Made by a program: the position numbers and the translations under genes. Below the pieces are notes generated by a model, which saw only the letters and a program-made list of their open reading frames with translations, was not told the origin of the DNA and made no database searches. Of a stretch of 64,000 bases of DNA, positions 63,797 to 64,000 are shown one piece after another (the stretch's first letter is position 1; each line of letters starts with the position of its first letter). Origin of the DNA: Phyllobacterium sp. OV277 (GTDB lineage Bacteria; Pseudomonadota; Alphaproteobacteria; Rhizobiales; Rhizobiaceae); NCBI RefSeq assembly GCF_900104355.1, contig NZ_FNIY01000005.1:1-64000 (forward strand), written 5' to 3'.

Positions 63797-64000
63797 TCAC
63801 GCGTCCCGGGAAAATACGATTGCCGTGAAAAGCAGAACCCCGGCAAGCACGATGAATGACCCGATGCCAACCAACGCGTCCATTGCAGGGTTACCCAGCG
63901 CCATCAAATAGAGTCCGACAATCATGACAACAACGCCAATCGTGTAGATGGCAAATTGTATTATCGGCAGTCTGCCACCTGCCTTTGCCGGATTGAGCGC
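63797..64000 (-). CDS. Small membrane protein, C-terminal part only
   Basis: The last 67 codons of a minus-strand gene whose start lies beyond the window. Two hydrophobic helices are visible (IIQFAIYTIGVVVMIVGLYLM and ALVGIGSFIVLAGVLLFTAIVF), ending FSRDA. No family is recognised from this fragment. Confidence 0.7.
   Translation of the reverse strand, partial: ALNPAKAGGRLPIIQFAIYTIGVVVMIVGLYLMALGNPAMDALVGIGSFIVLAGVLLFTAIVFSRDA

Overview
The window looks like a piece of an alphaproteobacterial chromosome or large replicon, most likely from a Hyphomicrobiales (Rhizobiales) organism in or near the Brucellaceae/Phyllobacteriaceae. The basis is the rhizobial order of the type III secretion genes, a DmeR-DmeF pair, EryB/SorC-style polyol genes and many translationally coupled starts. 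This placement is inference. I see no rRNA, tRNA, insertion sequence, integrase or CRISPR array.

Left edge to 5.2 kb: an autotransporter whose 3' end lies outside the window and whose passenger carries an endonuclease/exonuclease/phosphatase domain (1-2880, minus), a Ni/Co efflux pair dmeR-dmeF, and an L,D-transpeptidase that sits directly downstream of sctU.

5.2-21.5 kb: a complete-looking non-flagellar type III secretion (T3SS) export core. Its blocks are sctU(-ldt) on minus; a TPR lipoprotein on plus; sctX-sctY-sctV, a CpaC-like secretin and a CpaD-like lipoprotein on minus, preceded by sctD and a 56-aa small gene; and, divergent from these, a NolW-like secretin-N protein, a 61-aa gene, sctI-like, sctJ, K, L, N, O, Q, R, S, T on plus. 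Unusual points are an outer-membrane part built from Tad-pilus-type proteins, an SctU whose NPTH autocleavage motif reads SRDR, a strong terminator right after the 56-aa gene (a candidate needle subunit), and no recognisable SctP, SctW or classical translocators.

21.5-30.5 kb: a hotdog thioesterase, a small protein with a possible DNA-binding C-terminus, an XRE regulator with an MmyB-like domain, and a 2087-aa LysM-like protein with internal repeats and late hydrophobic stretches. The giant protein is the best local candidate for a T3SS substrate or translocon-like protein. TTGTGA/TTACAA-type motifs recur upstream of it and in the two divergent T3SS promoter regions.

30.5-38.4 kb: an Fe3+/organophosphate-type ABC importer (binding protein, fused permease, ATPase) with an SRPBCC protein, divergent from a two-component system. 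38.6-39.7 kb: a periplasmic TPR protein and an unrecognised protein. 39.8-46.9 kb: a type I secretion pair (HlyD- and HlyB-like) with its probable substrate, a serralysin-like RTX metalloprotease. 47.4-48.9 kb: an M32 carboxypeptidase.

49-60.5 kb: a sugar or polyol catabolic operon (RbsBAC-type importer, SorC-family regulator, aldo/keto reductase, GlpD/EryB-like dehydrogenase, class I aldolase, FGGY kinase). It ends in a GMC oxidoreductase gene that has lost its FAD-binding glycine motif through a frameshifting deletion. A perfect 14-bp palindrome with a degenerate second copy lies at the operon promoter. The right end holds a DUF2161 protein, an NAD(P)H quinone reductase divergent from a LysR regulator, a DUF1003 protein and the C-terminus of a small membrane protein cut by the window edge.
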